64,000 bases of DNA from Eleusine coracana subsp. coracana (Eukaryota; Streptophyta; Magnoliopsida; Poales; Poaceae), in assembly GCA_032690845.1 (NCBI GenBank), contig CM064424.1, positions 35,653,462 through 35,717,461 on the forward strand. The letters run 5' to 3'. Positions 1 through 11,531 of the stretch are shown here, one piece after another (position 1 is the stretch's first letter; each line of letters begins with the position of its first letter). The notes below the pieces were generated by a model. That model made no database searches, was not told the DNA's origin, and saw only the letters and a list, made by a program, of their open reading frames with translations. Made by a program: the position numbers and the translations under genes.

Positions 1-406
1 TCATTCGCTTGTGTTTGACTCATTTTGATCTCACTTGGTTCATTTCCTTTTCATATGTAGTGCTTGTATTTATTGATTATCATGTATGCCTGTGTATGAT
101 ATCATGGTGATGATACTTGTTCTTAATTCTTATGCTTTGTCATGCTAAATTGTTGCATCTCATCATTTATGTCATGCATTGCATGTCCTTATGCTTTCAT
201 TAAATATATTGCCATGACATGCATACATTCTTCCATCTAGAGTATGCTCTTCACTATTTTCATTAAATATCTCTAGATGATACTTGTTTGAGTAGGACCT
301 TATGTGTTTCTCTCATATGTTGTTATGGTTCCTCTTGGTCTTTATGTAGCTTGTTTAGCCCGGTTATTCATGGAAGTTTTCAATTAAGTAGTGGTTGTCA
401 TCAATC

Positions 407-423
407 ACCAAAAAGGGGGAGAT
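407..423 (+). other. Polypurine tract of the left copia
   Basis: A run of A then G (ACCAAAAAGGGGGAGAT) lies directly before the TGTAAG that opens the LTR. In LTR retrotransposons this purine run resists RNase H and primes plus-strand DNA synthesis. Its position fixes the orientation as plus and the LTR start at 424. Confidence 0.8.
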
Positions 424-991
424 TGTAAGCTTCATGACCATTGATGATTGGATCCCTATGGTATGGATGTTTTGGTGATAGATGACAACTATGAAATTGT
501 GGGCTAACATCTACATGAGTGTTGTCTATGTAGGAATCATCTCTTAACTCTATAGCAAATCATATGAATATGACACTGACCACAAGCATGGAGGCTTGTG
601 AACTTGATGGAGTCCAAGGGTTGATGGAGATGGATCAAAGCGGAGAACAAGCTATGGTGCAAGTGTTCGGAACTCTTGAGTAGTTGTTAGGGCTTTGAGT
701 CCATAGGAAAAATTGGACTATCAAGGGGGTCTGGACATTCTCTTAGGTCATATCTAGTCGGTGATGTGCAAGGTTGCTCGGTGAAATCACAGGCACTAGG
801 TGACAGTGGAGAAGCCAAGGAGCTGTTCAGAGAAGCCGGGAAACAAAGTCAAGCGAGGATGACAAGTTTCAGCTTCTGGATATAGAGACCGGACAGAGGG
901 GTTAGTGGAGACCGGACTGTACGGTCACTATGGGGAGTTGTCCAGCACTCAGCGCGAGGAGCAGGACTGTGTCAGCAGGAGACTTCATACA

Positions 992-1129
992 GACCGGATG
1001 GTCCGGTCTACTGACCGGACGGTCCGGTCAGTACAGGATTTTGCCTGGACAGAGAAGGCAAGTGGCTGAGGAGAGCCATAACAGAGTGACCGGACGGTCT
1101 GGTCAGGCAGTGACCGGACAGTCCGGTCA
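992..1129. promoter_or_regulatory. Array of ACCGGACNGTCCGGT palindromes in the copia LTR
   Basis: Four imperfect to perfect palindromes lie at 992-1008, 1012-1030, 1087-1105 and 1111-1129. The clearest is TGACCGGACGGTCCGGTCA. Half-sites (GACCGGAC) occur just upstream, around 885-925. The array ends about 54 bp before the TATA box, where enhancer elements would sit. Similar palindromes are reported in Sirevirus LTRs; binding by any factor is inference. Confidence 0.7.
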
Positions 1130-1182
1130 GTGTGTCCAGAAAGGCAATTTCATGGAGCAACGACTAGTTTGAGGTTGGGAGC

Positions 1183-1190
1183 CTATATAA
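1183..1190 (+). promoter_or_regulatory. TATA box of the left copia LTR
   Basis: CTATATAA lies just downstream of the palindrome array, about 760 bp into the LTR. This is a plausible core promoter for genomic RNA. It is seen by sequence only. Confidence 0.6.
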
Positions 1191-1895
1191 CTTTGTTGCT
1201 GGGGTCTTGGAGACCTCTCTTGGCCAGTGGAATACCTGAGAGCATTTAGTAAGGTCCAAGAGGAAAAGACGAGAGCACTAGGAGGAGATATTGCATATCT
1301 TGAGAGTGCTAGAGAAGAGTAGCTTGAGCATCTTGCACATCTAAGGCTAGGGTGTCCTTGAGTGTGTGATCTAGATTGTTACTTTTGGTCTATGGTGAGA
1401 CCTAGACCGGTTATGTGTCGGTGATCGAGCCTATCGTGATTGTTTGTCAAGGCCGTCACACGTTTGTACATGGTTTGAGCCCGCCTTTGAAAGGGGCATC
1501 GCTAGTGAGCGCCCGTGTCAGCTCGGGGAGTCCGGCAAGTTCTCGAGGGAGGCGAGCTTGTGCTTTGTGCAGCGGTGACACACATCGTGTCTTCACTCGA
1601 GGAGTGATTGCGGGCTCGTGGGCGTGGACTCCACTTGGTGGCGGGAGGGACCGGGACTCCGGCGAGAGTGGTCCAGTGTGGATTAGGGGAAGGCACCATC
1701 CATCCGAGACCTCGGGAAAAAATCATGAGCATTCCTTGACGCTCTCTTTACTATTCCAAATTTGTGTGCTTTAGTGAGTAGGGTGATTTGTGGCTTGCAT
1801 AGGCTAGTGTGATTGGCTTCCACACTTTATCTTATCATGAACACTAGCATGTGTAGGGTCTTGGCCAACTAGACTTGTTTAGAGTCCTTATACTA

Positions 1896-2385
1896 TGCCG
1901 CCTGGCCCCCCATGCCGCCCAGCCTGGCTTTCCGCCTGGCCCATGGTGGCTACCCGGGCTTGCCAGCCCATGTGGCCCAACATGCCTACCGGCCCCAAAA
2001 CAAAGAATTCAACGGGAACTGACAAAACAACCGACTTTGAGACAAAATCTAAGACATCTGAGAAGAGTCGGTCATGAACCAACACGATCCAAGGGCCGCT
2101 CAGCCTGGGCCGCCACCCGGTGGTGCATGCCGCCCGGTACACGTGGCCACCCGGCGTAGCCCGCCGCCCGGCAGACCAACTTCGGTCCACCGACTCCCCA
2201 TCATTTATAAATATTTGCCGGCTCAATTCCACGAAAAAGTGTGGAAGAATTTAGGAAGTTGAACATTTTAAGATTTTTATCCAAGTATATAGTGAAGGTG
2301 AGGGAGTTCAGGATGCTGGCTCCTTCTACCTGTGCTTCGGGGATGAAGCGCCTACGAGAGTAGGCTTCTTCGTCTTCAGGGCCAG
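1896..2385 (+). repeat. Athila-type LTR copy A, left part (truncated)
   Basis: This is the upstream half of an LTR related to B (15763-17357), C (55942-57543) and D (12921-13254). Shared marks are a GC-rich array of GCCGCCCGG-like units, a TATA box (TTTATAAATA, 2204-2213), and a downstream block with GGAGTTCAGGATGCTGGCTCC. Compared with C, roughly the first 500 bp of the LTR are missing where the left copia abuts. The LTR resumes at 8928 beyond element L. Confidence 0.8.
2381..2385. other. Target-site duplication of element L, left copy (GCCAG)
   Basis: GCCAG immediately before TGTCACACCCGG is repeated at 8923-8927 immediately after the final TGTGACA. Removing 2386-8927 restores an unbroken alignment to the uninterrupted LTR C. 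Confidence 0.92.
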
Positions 2386-5263
2386 TGTCACACCCGGTTC
2401 CAACAACCAAAATCGAGAGCATCTGTATGGGACAATTATTGTGATAAAAGAACAATATCTTTATTATATCGATAAAATTATTACAAAGGTGACCCATAGG
2501 TCAAAAGAAAAAAATTACATTGCAGCGGAATAACTATGCGTTGGCGTCCTTCAGCTCCCACAGGAAGTCGACCGGAAGACCGTAGGCCTAGAGCTCTTCT
2601 CCACTGTCTTCATAGTTGTACCTTCATTCTCCTATAGCTGAGCAGCAATATGGTATAGCAAGGGTGAGTACGTGTCGTACTCAGCAAGTGGGGGAAAAGA
2701 TGACATGGGGCTAAGTCAAGGAAGGCTTAATAGGGATTATTGCATGAGCTTTTAATTTCCTAAGCAGCCTAATTACTAGGTGGGGTCATCCCAACCCTCA
2801 ATCCACAAGGTACTATCCAAGCCAAGACCGAACCATCCAACCATCCCAACCATTCCAAACCACACCCAATTAATCTTGTGAGGATCCATGCCGCTCTTGA
2901 CCATGAGCACGGCTGTCATGATAGTTTTCACTCTGCAGAGGTTGTACACATTCCCCACGAGAAGCGATTTCATCCCCTGTTTCCAGGTGACTAACTCTCC
3001 AACCTACCATGCCGGCCAAGCACATGCACACTTCCTATGGTGTGTGGCCAGGAGATCACTTCAAGGCTTTACAACGGCTTCCTCCAGCTTGTACGTGCCC
3101 ACTGAGGTTTCACCCATCGGGAAGTAAACCCTTTACCCGAGAGGCCCCCTCTTGAGCCAGATGGTTCTAGGACCTCGTCCCTTAACCACACCTCCCTTTG
3201 GGACTACCAGTGAACCCCTGCATAGTCCCTCCATCTTCACACGCACCAGCTGGTCTCCACCGCATAGTACGCCAGGCCACGACCATAACTTGGCTCGTGG
3301 TTGTACGGTTCACATGGGTTGCCGCTCCAAGAACCGGTTATTAAAGTGATTTAGGTGATAAACAAACCAGAGGACTACCGGTGAACCCCTGCATAGTCCC
3401 CGGACTGCCGGTAAACCCCTGCACAGTCCCCATACCGATCATCCAAATCTTAAGTCCTAGGCCATGTTGCTAACATAGTTTATCATTCCAATCATGAAGT
3501 GACATAATTCATTGATCAGGATTAATTTAACCCAACAACCCACAAAGCAACCTAAGCATTACCTACCCATAATCAACCCACCAACTAGTCCAAAGCGACA
3601 AGGAAAAAGGGTAAAACAATACTAGGAAAACCCTAACAATAGGTTCCCAATCAATTGACACAAGCATGCAGTTCTACGATAATTATTGTAATAGGTACAA
3701 GATGCATCAAGGATACTTGCCTTATATGAGAAGTTACTGCTCAGTGATAATATAACTTGATCTTCATCCTCGTACGATTCCCATGCGTAAAATTCCTATT
3801 TACGCAAGACATACAAAGCATACACACAATAAATATATAATGCAAGGTATGGGACAATTGGATATAGTTGGACAAAGGTTGCAATTAGATAGTTTATTTG
3901 AATATAATAATGTAGGTGGAAGAATCATCTAGATCGGGGTTGTGGATCACAAGATACACAAGGTTAAAGCTGCAAAGATTGCGGCTGCGCACAGATAGTG
4001 TAAAACATATGTGCGTGTTTCCAATGTCTGGCTCTGGTTATAAAGGAATTGTTTGCATAGAAATCTTTCTAGTGGTGTGGGACATGTCAAACACAAGGTG
4101 AATTGGAGCATAAATTACCTATACTGGAGATCAATTGGCTGCAACATGAGGAGGTCATCCAGCGGCAGATGACGCACAAATCGCGTTCCTGGTCACACCA
4201 GGGCCGTTATAGGAGAACCCTTTGGTGGAGATGATCAAAATAACCTGGAACACAAGTAGGAGTGGCAGTGGTATCAAGAACATCTCTGAATTGGGAGAAA
4301 AGGTGATGATTTTACCGTCGCGTGTGCTGGATTCGCCCAGATCAGGGAGCAGCTGACATTGTGATGCAGATCCTGGAGGCATACGACGTCCAATGGATCT
4401 GAATTTTGCATATGTTGTAGAGGACATCTGGGCACACCGCCATGTAAAATTTGGCAGAATTTGGACGGGTGGATCACCGGGAACGCCAAAGCCAACTGGC
4501 GGAACTGTTGCTGGACGCGAGGGCAGGGTGGCGTGGCGGCAGCCTTGCGGCGTGGTGAGGGTTTGAAGGGGGTGGGGAGAACGTGGGAGGGGTTCTAGTA
4601 TATATAGGAGGGGTGAGGTCAGGTGGGGGAAGAATATGGAAGGAGATTTATGAGGAATAAATGCATTATTGATGGCAATTTATTCTCTTGTTCCTTCCAT
4701 TTAAGTGTTTATGGTAGGTGGAGTTTCTTTCCATAGTAGGTTTTATGGAATGTTGTGCAAATATGGAAGGTATTATGTCTAGGTACATCCATGCGGTAGG
4801 TGAAATGAATGAGGATGAAAAGGAGTATAGATGCATCAAGGAGGGTAGGGTAAAATATTTGATGAACGAAGATACGATGTGATGAAACAAGTTTGGAAGA
4901 CGGTGTTCAACGATGCATTCACGTGAGTCAAGGAGACATAAATAGTTGAGGTCATTTTAGAAAATAGAATGTACATTTCAAAAAAAAATTTATTGAAAGA
5001 ATTTCAATTTTCTCAAATTAACATGGAATCCAAAAATGATAAAATATTGAAATAAAATAAAATAAAATAAAATGATTTCACTTATCTAAAAAGGTTTTGG
5101 TTCAAAACTGAAACCTTTTATGATATAGAACAATTTCTTAAACCTAATATAATCTTTGTTAATTTGCAAGGTTTCCCTATAAATAGTTTCAAAATTTGAG
5201 AAATCCAAATAAATTGTTTGAAAGTGGTTCACATTCCAAAATGGGAAATTTTGGGATGTGACA
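2386..5263 (-). repeat. Element L, 3' LTR (2878 bp)
   Basis: This is the direct repeat of 6023-8922 with scattered substitutions and small indels. It lacks a short segment near 2430 that the other LTR has. The minus-strand TATA-like sequence lies near 4597-4607. The ORFs predicted across it occur in similar positions in both LTRs because the LTRs are copies, not because they code for protein. Confidence 0.88.
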
Positions 5264-5300
5264 ATCTACCCCCCTTAAAAGGAATCTCGCCCCGAGATTC
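5264..5300 (-). other. Polypurine tract and upstream hairpin of element L
   Basis: On the minus strand the element ends with GAATCTCGGGGCGAGATTC (5282-5300), an 8 bp perfect inverted repeat with a 3-base loop. The purine-rich CCTTTTAAGGGGGGTAGAT follows and then the 3' LTR. The same arrangement ends element E at 35948-35982. Confidence 0.85.
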
Positions 5301-6006
5301 GAAGAGATTAGGTTAAGATGCTTGGATCAGAGAGCAATGATAGATGAATCATATGTGGGTTAATGGATCACACTATATGCATCAAGGATGATAGATACAT
5401 TTCAAGGATGAAATGATGGTCAAGGAAGATAGGCACATAAAACCTATATCACACAAAGCAAACAAAACATGGCTCAATAAATTATGACTCATGACGATGC
5501 CTTAGCTTCATCTTCAACTTCCATATTAAGAGCTTCACTTCTTGATGTATAGGTACTTTGCTGGTATATCTTGTTACTTGACTTGTTGCTAATAATGACG
5601 TCCCTCTTTGACTTGGCCATCTCATCGAACCAAAAGGTAGTATTGGAGTCGACAAATAAAATAGGATCAATGTGGCCATGGACAAGGGTAAGGCTTAAAG
5701 AAAGGTATTTGAAACAAGAAAATGATCACACAAGCACATCACAATAAAACAACCAATCGCAATTGCACATAGAGCTAATACAATCAAGGGCACCTTCCTA
5801 ATATCAAGTAATGGTAGGCCTGGGAGGAGTGAACCTAGACTAAAATTATATATAACCTATTGGTTGGGCTAGTCGATAAAACATTTTATCTCAAAACACA
5901 AGGAGAAAATGAAATAGCTAAGGAAGTAGGGGAAAGAAGTGGAGTTTGCAAAATTGTACTTTAAAAACCGAGCATTTCTAACGAGGCTTACTTCCGACGG
6001 TCGATA
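5301..6006. other. Interior of element L, no coding sequence seen
   Basis: About 700 bp of AT-rich sequence between the 3' hairpin and the primer-binding site. The longest frame (5482-5685, minus strand) has no retroelement motif. It probably carries only packaging or dimerisation signals. Confidence 0.7.
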
Positions 6007-6020
6007 TGGCTCTGATACCA
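6007..6020 (-). other. Primer-binding site of element L (initiator tRNA-Met type)
   Basis: The minus strand reads TGGTATCAGAGCCA, the complement of the 3' end of plant initiator tRNA-Met. It lies two bases inside the 5' LTR and fixes the element's orientation. Confidence 0.9.
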
Positions 6021-6022
6021 CT

Positions 6023-8922
6023 TGTCACACCCGGTTCCAACAACCGAAACCGAGTGCATCTGTATGCGTGCCCAGGATCAAGTTTTCACGCACACAGGAC
6101 AATTATTTGTGATAAAAGAACAATATCTTTATTAAATCGATAAAATTATTACAAAGGGGACCCGTAGGTCAAAAGAAAAAGATTACATTGCAGCGGAATA
6201 ACTATGCGTTGGTGTCCTTTAGCTCCCACAGGAAGTCGATCGGAAGACCGCAGGCCTAGAGCTCTTCTCCACTGTCTTCATAGTTGTACCTTCATTCTCC
6301 TATAGCTGAGCAACAATATGGTATAGCAAGGGTGAGTATGTGTCGTACTCAGCAAGTGGGGGAAAAGATGACATGGGGCTAACTCAAGGAAGGCTCAATG
6401 GGGATTATTGCATGAGCTTTTAATTTCCTAAGCAGCCTAATTACAAGGTGGGGTCATCCCGACCCTCAATCCACAAGGTACTATCCAAGCCAAGTCCGAA
6501 CCATCCAACCATCCCAACCATTCCAAACCACACCCAATTAATCTTGTGAGGATCCATGCCGCTCTTGACCATGAGCACGACTATCAGGACAGTTTTCACT
6601 CTCCAGAGGTTGTACACATTCCCCACGAGAAGCGATTTCATTCCCTGTTTCTAGGTGACTAACTCTCCATCCTGCCGTGCCGGCCAAGCACATGAACACT
6701 TCCTATGGTGTGTGGCCAGAAGATCACTTCAAGGCTTTTCAACGGCTTGCTCCAGCTTGTACGTGCCCACTGAGGTTTCACCCATCAGGAAGTAAACCCT
6801 TTACCCGAGAGGCCCCTTCTTGAGCGAGATGGTTCTAGGACCTCGTCCCTTAACCACACCTCCCCTTAGGACTACCGGCGAACCCCTGCATAGTCCCTCC
6901 ATCTTCACACGCACCAGCTGGTCTCCACCGTATACTACGCCAGGCCGCGCCCATAACTTGGCTCGTAGTTGTACGGTTCACATGGGTTGCCGCTCCAAGA
7001 ACTGGTTATTAAAGTGATTTAGGTGATAAACAAACCAGAGGACTACTGGTGAACCCCTGCATAGTCCCCGAACTGCCGATAAACCCCTGCACAGTCCTCA
7101 TACCGATCACCTAAATCTTAAGTCCTGGGCCATGTTGCTAACATAGTTTATCATTCCAATCACGAAGTGACATAATTCATTGATCAGGATTTATTTAACC
7201 CAACATCCAACAAAGCAACCTAAGCATTACCTACCCATAATCAACACACCAACTAGTCCAAGGCGACAAGGAAAAAGGGTAAAACAATACTAGGAAAACC
7301 CTAGCAATAGGTTTCCAATCAATTGACACAAGCATGTAGTTCTATGATAATTATTGTAATAGGTACAAGATGCATCAGGGACACTTGTCTTATATAAGAT
7401 GTTGCTGCTCAGCGATAACATAACTTGATCTTCGTCCTTGTACGATTCCCGTGTGTAAAATTCCTATTTACGCAAGACATACAAAGCATACACAAAAAAA
7501 ATATACAATGCAAGGTATGGGACAATTGGATATAGTTGAACAAAGATTGCAATTACATAGTTTATTTGAATCTAAGAATGTAGGTGGAAGAATCATCTAG
7601 ATCGGGGTTGTGGATCACAAGATACACAAGGTTAAAGTTGCAAAGATTGCGGCTGCGCACAGATAGTGCAAAACATATGTGCGCGTTCCTAACGACTGGC
7701 TCTGGTTATAAAGGAATTGTTTGAACAGAAATCTTCCTAGTGGCGTGGGACATGTCAAACGCAAGGTGAATTGGATCATAAATTATCTATACTGGAGATC
7801 AATTGGCTGCATCATGAGGAGGTCATCCAGCAGCGGATGACGCACAGATCGCGTTCCTGGTCACACCAGGGCCGTTATAGGAGAACCCTTTGGTAGACAT
7901 GATCACAATAACCTGTAACACAAGTAGGAGTGGCGGTGGTATCAAGAACATCTCTGAATTTGGAGAAAAGGTGATGGTTTTACCATCACGCGTGCTGGAT
8001 TCGCCCAGATCAGGGAGCAGCTAACATTGTGATGCAGATCCTGGAGGCATACGACATCCAATGGTGCAGAATTTTGGATATGTTGTAGAGGACATCTGGG
8101 CGCACCACCATGTAAAATTTGGCAGCATTTGGATGGGTGGATCACCAGGAACGCCAAAGCCATCTGGCAGAACTGTTGCTGGACGCGAGGGCAGGGTGGC
8201 GTGGCGGCAGCCTTGCGGCGCGGTGAGGGTTTGAGGGGGTGGGGACGACGTGGGAGGGGTTCTAGTATATATAAGAGGGGTGAGGGTAGGTTGGGGAAGA
8301 ATATGGAAGGAGATTTATGAGGAATAAATGCATTATTGATGGCAATTTATTCTCTTGTTCCTTCCATTTAAGTGTTTCTGGTAGGTGGAGTTTCTTTCCA
8401 TAGTAGGTTTTATGGAATGTTGTGTAAATATAGAAGGTATTATGTCTAGGTACATCCATGCGGTAGGTGAAATGAATAAGGATGAAAATGAGTATAGATG
8501 CATCAAGGCGGGTAGTGTAAAATATTTGATGAACGAAGATACGATGTGATGAAACAAGTTTGGAAGATGGTGTTCAACGATACATTCACGTGAGTCAAGG
8601 AGACATAGATAGTTGAGGCCATTTTAGAAAATAGAATGTACATTTCAAAAAAAATTATTGAAAGAATTTCAATTTTCTCAAATTAACATGGAATCCAAAA
8701 ATGATAAAATATTAAAATCAAATAAAATAAAATGATTTCACTTATCTAAAAAGGTTTTGGTTCAAAATTGAAAAATTTTATGATATAGAGCAATTTCTTA
8801 AACCTAATATAATCTTTGTTAATTTGCAAGGTTTCCTATAAATAGTTTCAAAATTTGAGAAATCCAAATAAATTGTTTGAAAGCGGTTCTCATTCCAAAA
8901 TGGGAAATTTTGGGATGTGACA
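6023..8922 (-). repeat. Element L, 5' LTR (2900 bp)
   Basis: Read on the minus strand it starts TGTCACATCCCAAAATTTCC and ends GGAACCGGGTGTGACA next to the primer-binding site. A TATA-like TATATATACTAG on the minus strand lies near 8264-8276. Compared with the other LTR it keeps about 35 bp near 6065-6099 that the left copy has lost. Confidence 0.88.
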
Positions 8923-8927
8923 GCCAG
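8923..8927. other. Target-site duplication of element L, right copy (GCCAG)
   Basis: This matches 2381-2385 exactly and lies directly outside the TGTGACA end of the LTR. Confidence 0.92.
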
Positions 8928-9514
8928 GTAACATGTAACCCAACTCTTGTTCAAGTAACAAAGTGAGTTTTGTTATTCCTTTTATCTGCGGGATCCCCGT
9001 GCATAACTATTTATCGCTTTACTGGCATTAATTTGTTATGTTTACCAATTCTAGAACTGGTATGAAAGCCTAAGTGTAAACAGGATTGCATTCGTCTCCA
9101 CGGGCTGTGTGTTAGGCGGTAGGTGGTGACAGTCCTGTCCGTCCAATATTGTATTCCACCACGTTCGGGAAGTCTCAAGCAGGGTTGTCTAGCGTTAGCG
9201 TACCCACTAGTACAGAGGTTAGTTACCGACCCATATTAGTGGAACGTTGTCATGCCCCGAAGCAGATAAACTAAAATAGGACCCCATTAGATTACTTGAT
9301 AAGAGTTTGTTACGTAGAACTACCCGGCCCGGGGACCTTTTCTCCCTGTAGAAATTATTCTCTTCCTCTTTCATGCCACCCGGACTTGATAAGTTAGGAG
9401 TGATACACTTCTCGTTCCTCGTGGAAATTGATACCGTGGAATACTCCCGGGTGAAGGCTACGTTGACATCTGTATGCTTGCAGATTTCTTTGTTAGGCAT
9501 AAGAACCGTCAACA
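8928..9514 (+). repeat. Athila-type LTR copy A, right part
   Basis: It continues LTR A after element L and aligns with C at 56930-57543, including the block with GGTAGGTGGTGACAGTCCTGTC. It ends ...CGTCAACA at 9514. No primer-binding site follows. Instead the sequence passes straight into Tat-type RNase H coding sequence, so A behaves as a solo or 3' LTR inserted in that gene. A matching duplication of the flanking GCCAC cannot be tested because the left end is lost. Confidence 0.8.
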
Positions 9515-9519
9515 GCCAC

Positions 9520-11431
9520 GTACCAACCTCAAGCGTCCATTAACTCCAAAGTGCTTGTCGACTTTGTGGCAGAATGGACTGAGGCGCAACTCCCACCGGC
9601 TCCTGTCGATCAAGAGTATTGGGTCATGTACTTCGACGGATTGCTCATGTGCACGGGGGTAGGGGTCGGCCTTGTTTTCATCTCTCCACTCGGGGTACGT
9701 ATGCAGTACGCTATTCATTTACATTTCCCCGCGTCGAACAATGTTGCTGTGTACGAAGCGCTCGTCAACATGCTCAAAATCACCATCAAACTCGGCATCC
9801 GGCGGTTAGAGGTCCGAGGTGATTCCCAGCTCATGGTCGACTAGATCATGAAGGAGTCTAGCTTCCGGATAAACACCATGGCACTCTACTCCAGGAAGTT
9901 TGCAAGCTCGAGAATAAGTTCGACGGCCTAGAACTCAAGCACATCCCTTGATGCCTCAACGAGGCAGCCGACGTGTTAGCTAAGCTGGCATCTGGTCACG
10001 AGCAGATCCCACCTGGTGTCTTTGCGAATGACTAGCACACCAGGCCTCAGTTCGACCCAAGGAGCCCACGCTGCTCGTGGAGGGCTCGAGCGATCCTGCA
10101 CAACCCGCATGAAGGGTTGAGGGATCGCCCCTGGCAAGCCCGTGGCCTTCGAATGTGATGGAGATCGACCGGCCAGGCGACTCGAGCGTGGCGGATGACC
10201 AATCGTGCGACCCAGGGGTTGAGCGAATCGACCCCTAGGTCGAGCAAGCCGGGCCCCCACATGGCTAGAGAGTCCCATACATCGAGCTCCTGGCTCATGG
10301 CATACTTTCCGCCGACGGGACCGAAGCCAAATGACTCTCTCATTGTGCCATGTGGTTCACCTTGATCGATGGGGAACTTTACAAGCACGGTGTCACTAAG
10401 ATCATGCAGCACTGCATCCCCATCAGCGAGGGCGTTAGGCTCCTCATCGACATCCATGGGGGGTCTGTGGTCACGTGGCGCCTCGAACCCTCATGGGCAA
10501 TGCCTTTCGCCAATGCTTCTACTGGCCAACTACTGTGGGTGACGCAACCCGCATAGTCAAAACTTGGAAGGGTTGCCAGTATTACGCCCATCAGACGCAT
10601 CTCCTGGCTCAAGCCCTTCAGACGATCCCCCTCACATGGCCCTTCATGGCCTGGGGCTTGGATCTAGTTGGTCCGCTCAAAAAAGCGCCCAGGGGCTACA
10701 CCCACTTACTTGTTGCGGTCGACAAGTTCACCAAGTGGATAGAGGCCCGCCCACTAGTGAAAATTCGCTCTAAAGAGGCGGTCGAGTTCTTCCTCGATAT
10801 CATTCACCGATTTGGGGTTCCAAACTCCATAATCATAGACAACGGGACGCAATTCACAGGGAAGAAAGTCCTAAAGTTTTGTGATGATTGCCACATCTGC
10901 GTTGACTGGGCTGTGGTCGCTCACCCCTAGACAAATGGCCAGGTCGAGTGAGCAAACGGCATGATACTCCAAGGGTTGAAGCTTCAAATCTTCGACCCGA
11001 CTATCGTCTTCAACCGCCTAAAGCAGTTCAGCGATTGATGGGTAGCCGAGCAACACGGCATGCTTTGGGGCCTACACATGACCCAGAGTCATGCGATGGG
11101 ATTCACCCCCTTCTTCATGGTCTACGGGTCCGAGGCAGTCTTGCCCACTAACAACCTAGACTACGGGGCACCACGGGTGCGTGCATACAGCGAGCAAGGT
11201 AACGAGGCGGCACTCCAAGATGCAATGGATCAAATAGATGAGGCACGAGACATCGCGCTCCTCCACTCGTCCAAATACTGACAAGCGCTCCACCGCTACC
11301 ATGACCAGAATGTAAGAGACCGAGGCCTCCTTGTGGGCGACCTCATTTTATGCAGGGTTCAAGATAACAGAGGTCGACACAAACTTTCACCGCCCCTAGG
11401 AAGGAGCATATGTTGTCTCCCGAGTCATCCT
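9520..11431 (+). pseudogene. pol: Tat-lineage Ty3/Gypsy RNase H and integrase remnant
   Basis: The reading frame at 9551-9840 carries the second, archaeal-type RNase H typical of Tat elements: VDFVAEW, MYFDG, ASNNVAVYEAL, RLEVRGDSQLMVD. The catalytic Asp of YFDG and the Glu of YEAL are present. A decayed linker follows, then integrase at about 10350-11400: a damaged zinc-binding region, WGLDLVGP, VDKFTKWIEA, IIDNGTQF, TNGQVE and FFMVYGSEA. The D, D, E catalytic positions can be followed, but several frameshifts and stops break the frame, for example TAG after LMVD and after VAHP. LTR A interrupts the left side. The right side joins the G1 pol tail at a shared ATGAGGACATCAC. Confidence 0.85.
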
Positions 11432-11531
11432 AATGAGGACATCACTCCTAAGGATACATGCAACACTCCTCCAATTCTGGACTTGCAAGGTCCAATGACT
11501 AGAGCTCATGCACGATGACTAAATTTAGAGG

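Larger units (their letters stand above)
1..1893 (+). mobile_element. Sirevirus-like Ty1/Copia element, 3' end
   Basis: This is the right end of a copia element whose coding part lies off the left edge. Bases 1-406 are AT-rich and hold no coding sequence; they fit the long 3' spacer of Sireviruses. A polypurine tract follows, then an LTR of about 1.47 kb. The AAAAAGGGGGAGATTG junction and the GC-rich palindromes upstream of the LTR TATA box are features I associate with the Sirevirus lineage. The right end abuts an Athila-type LTR (copy A) that lacks its first part, so this copia probably inserted into that LTR. The duplication cannot be checked because the other end is missing. Confidence 0.75.
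424..1893 (+). repeat. 3' LTR of the left copia
   Basis: The LTR starts TGTAAGC after the polypurine tract and runs to about 1893, where sequence shared with three other Athila-type LTRs in the window takes over. The right edge is uncertain by a few bases because the usual CA end is not clear there. It holds a palindrome array (992-1129) and a TATA box (1183-1190). Small ORFs inside it are chance reading frames. Confidence 0.7.
2386..8922 (-). mobile_element. Element L: non-autonomous large-LTR gypsy-like retrotransposon
   Basis: The element has two direct LTRs of about 2.9 kb around a 759 bp interior and is flanked by the 5 bp duplication GCCAG. The primer-binding site and polypurine tract place it on the minus strand. 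The interior has no gag or pol reading frame, and the LTR ORFs show no recognisable domain. It must therefore rely on proteins of another element. Its 3' end matches that of the Tekay-type element E, which points to that lineage as helper. LARD is the nearest class name, but the interior is unusually short for one. Confidence 0.88.

Noticed and set aside
1502..1732. Short ORFs on both strands within the left copia LTR
   Set aside because: They are inside U5/R of an LTR, overlap each other on opposite strands and have no domain.
6007..6020. TGGTATCAGAGCC strings as possible tRNA gene pieces
   Set aside because: They match only the 3' end of initiator tRNA-Met and always sit at LTR borders (also 13692, 27762, 51246). 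They are primer-binding sites, not tRNA genes.
9515..9519. GCCAC after LTR A and again after LTR C (57544-57548) as a shared duplication
   Set aside because: The two LTRs lie in unrelated host genes and neither has GCCAC on its left side. A five-base match is easily chance.
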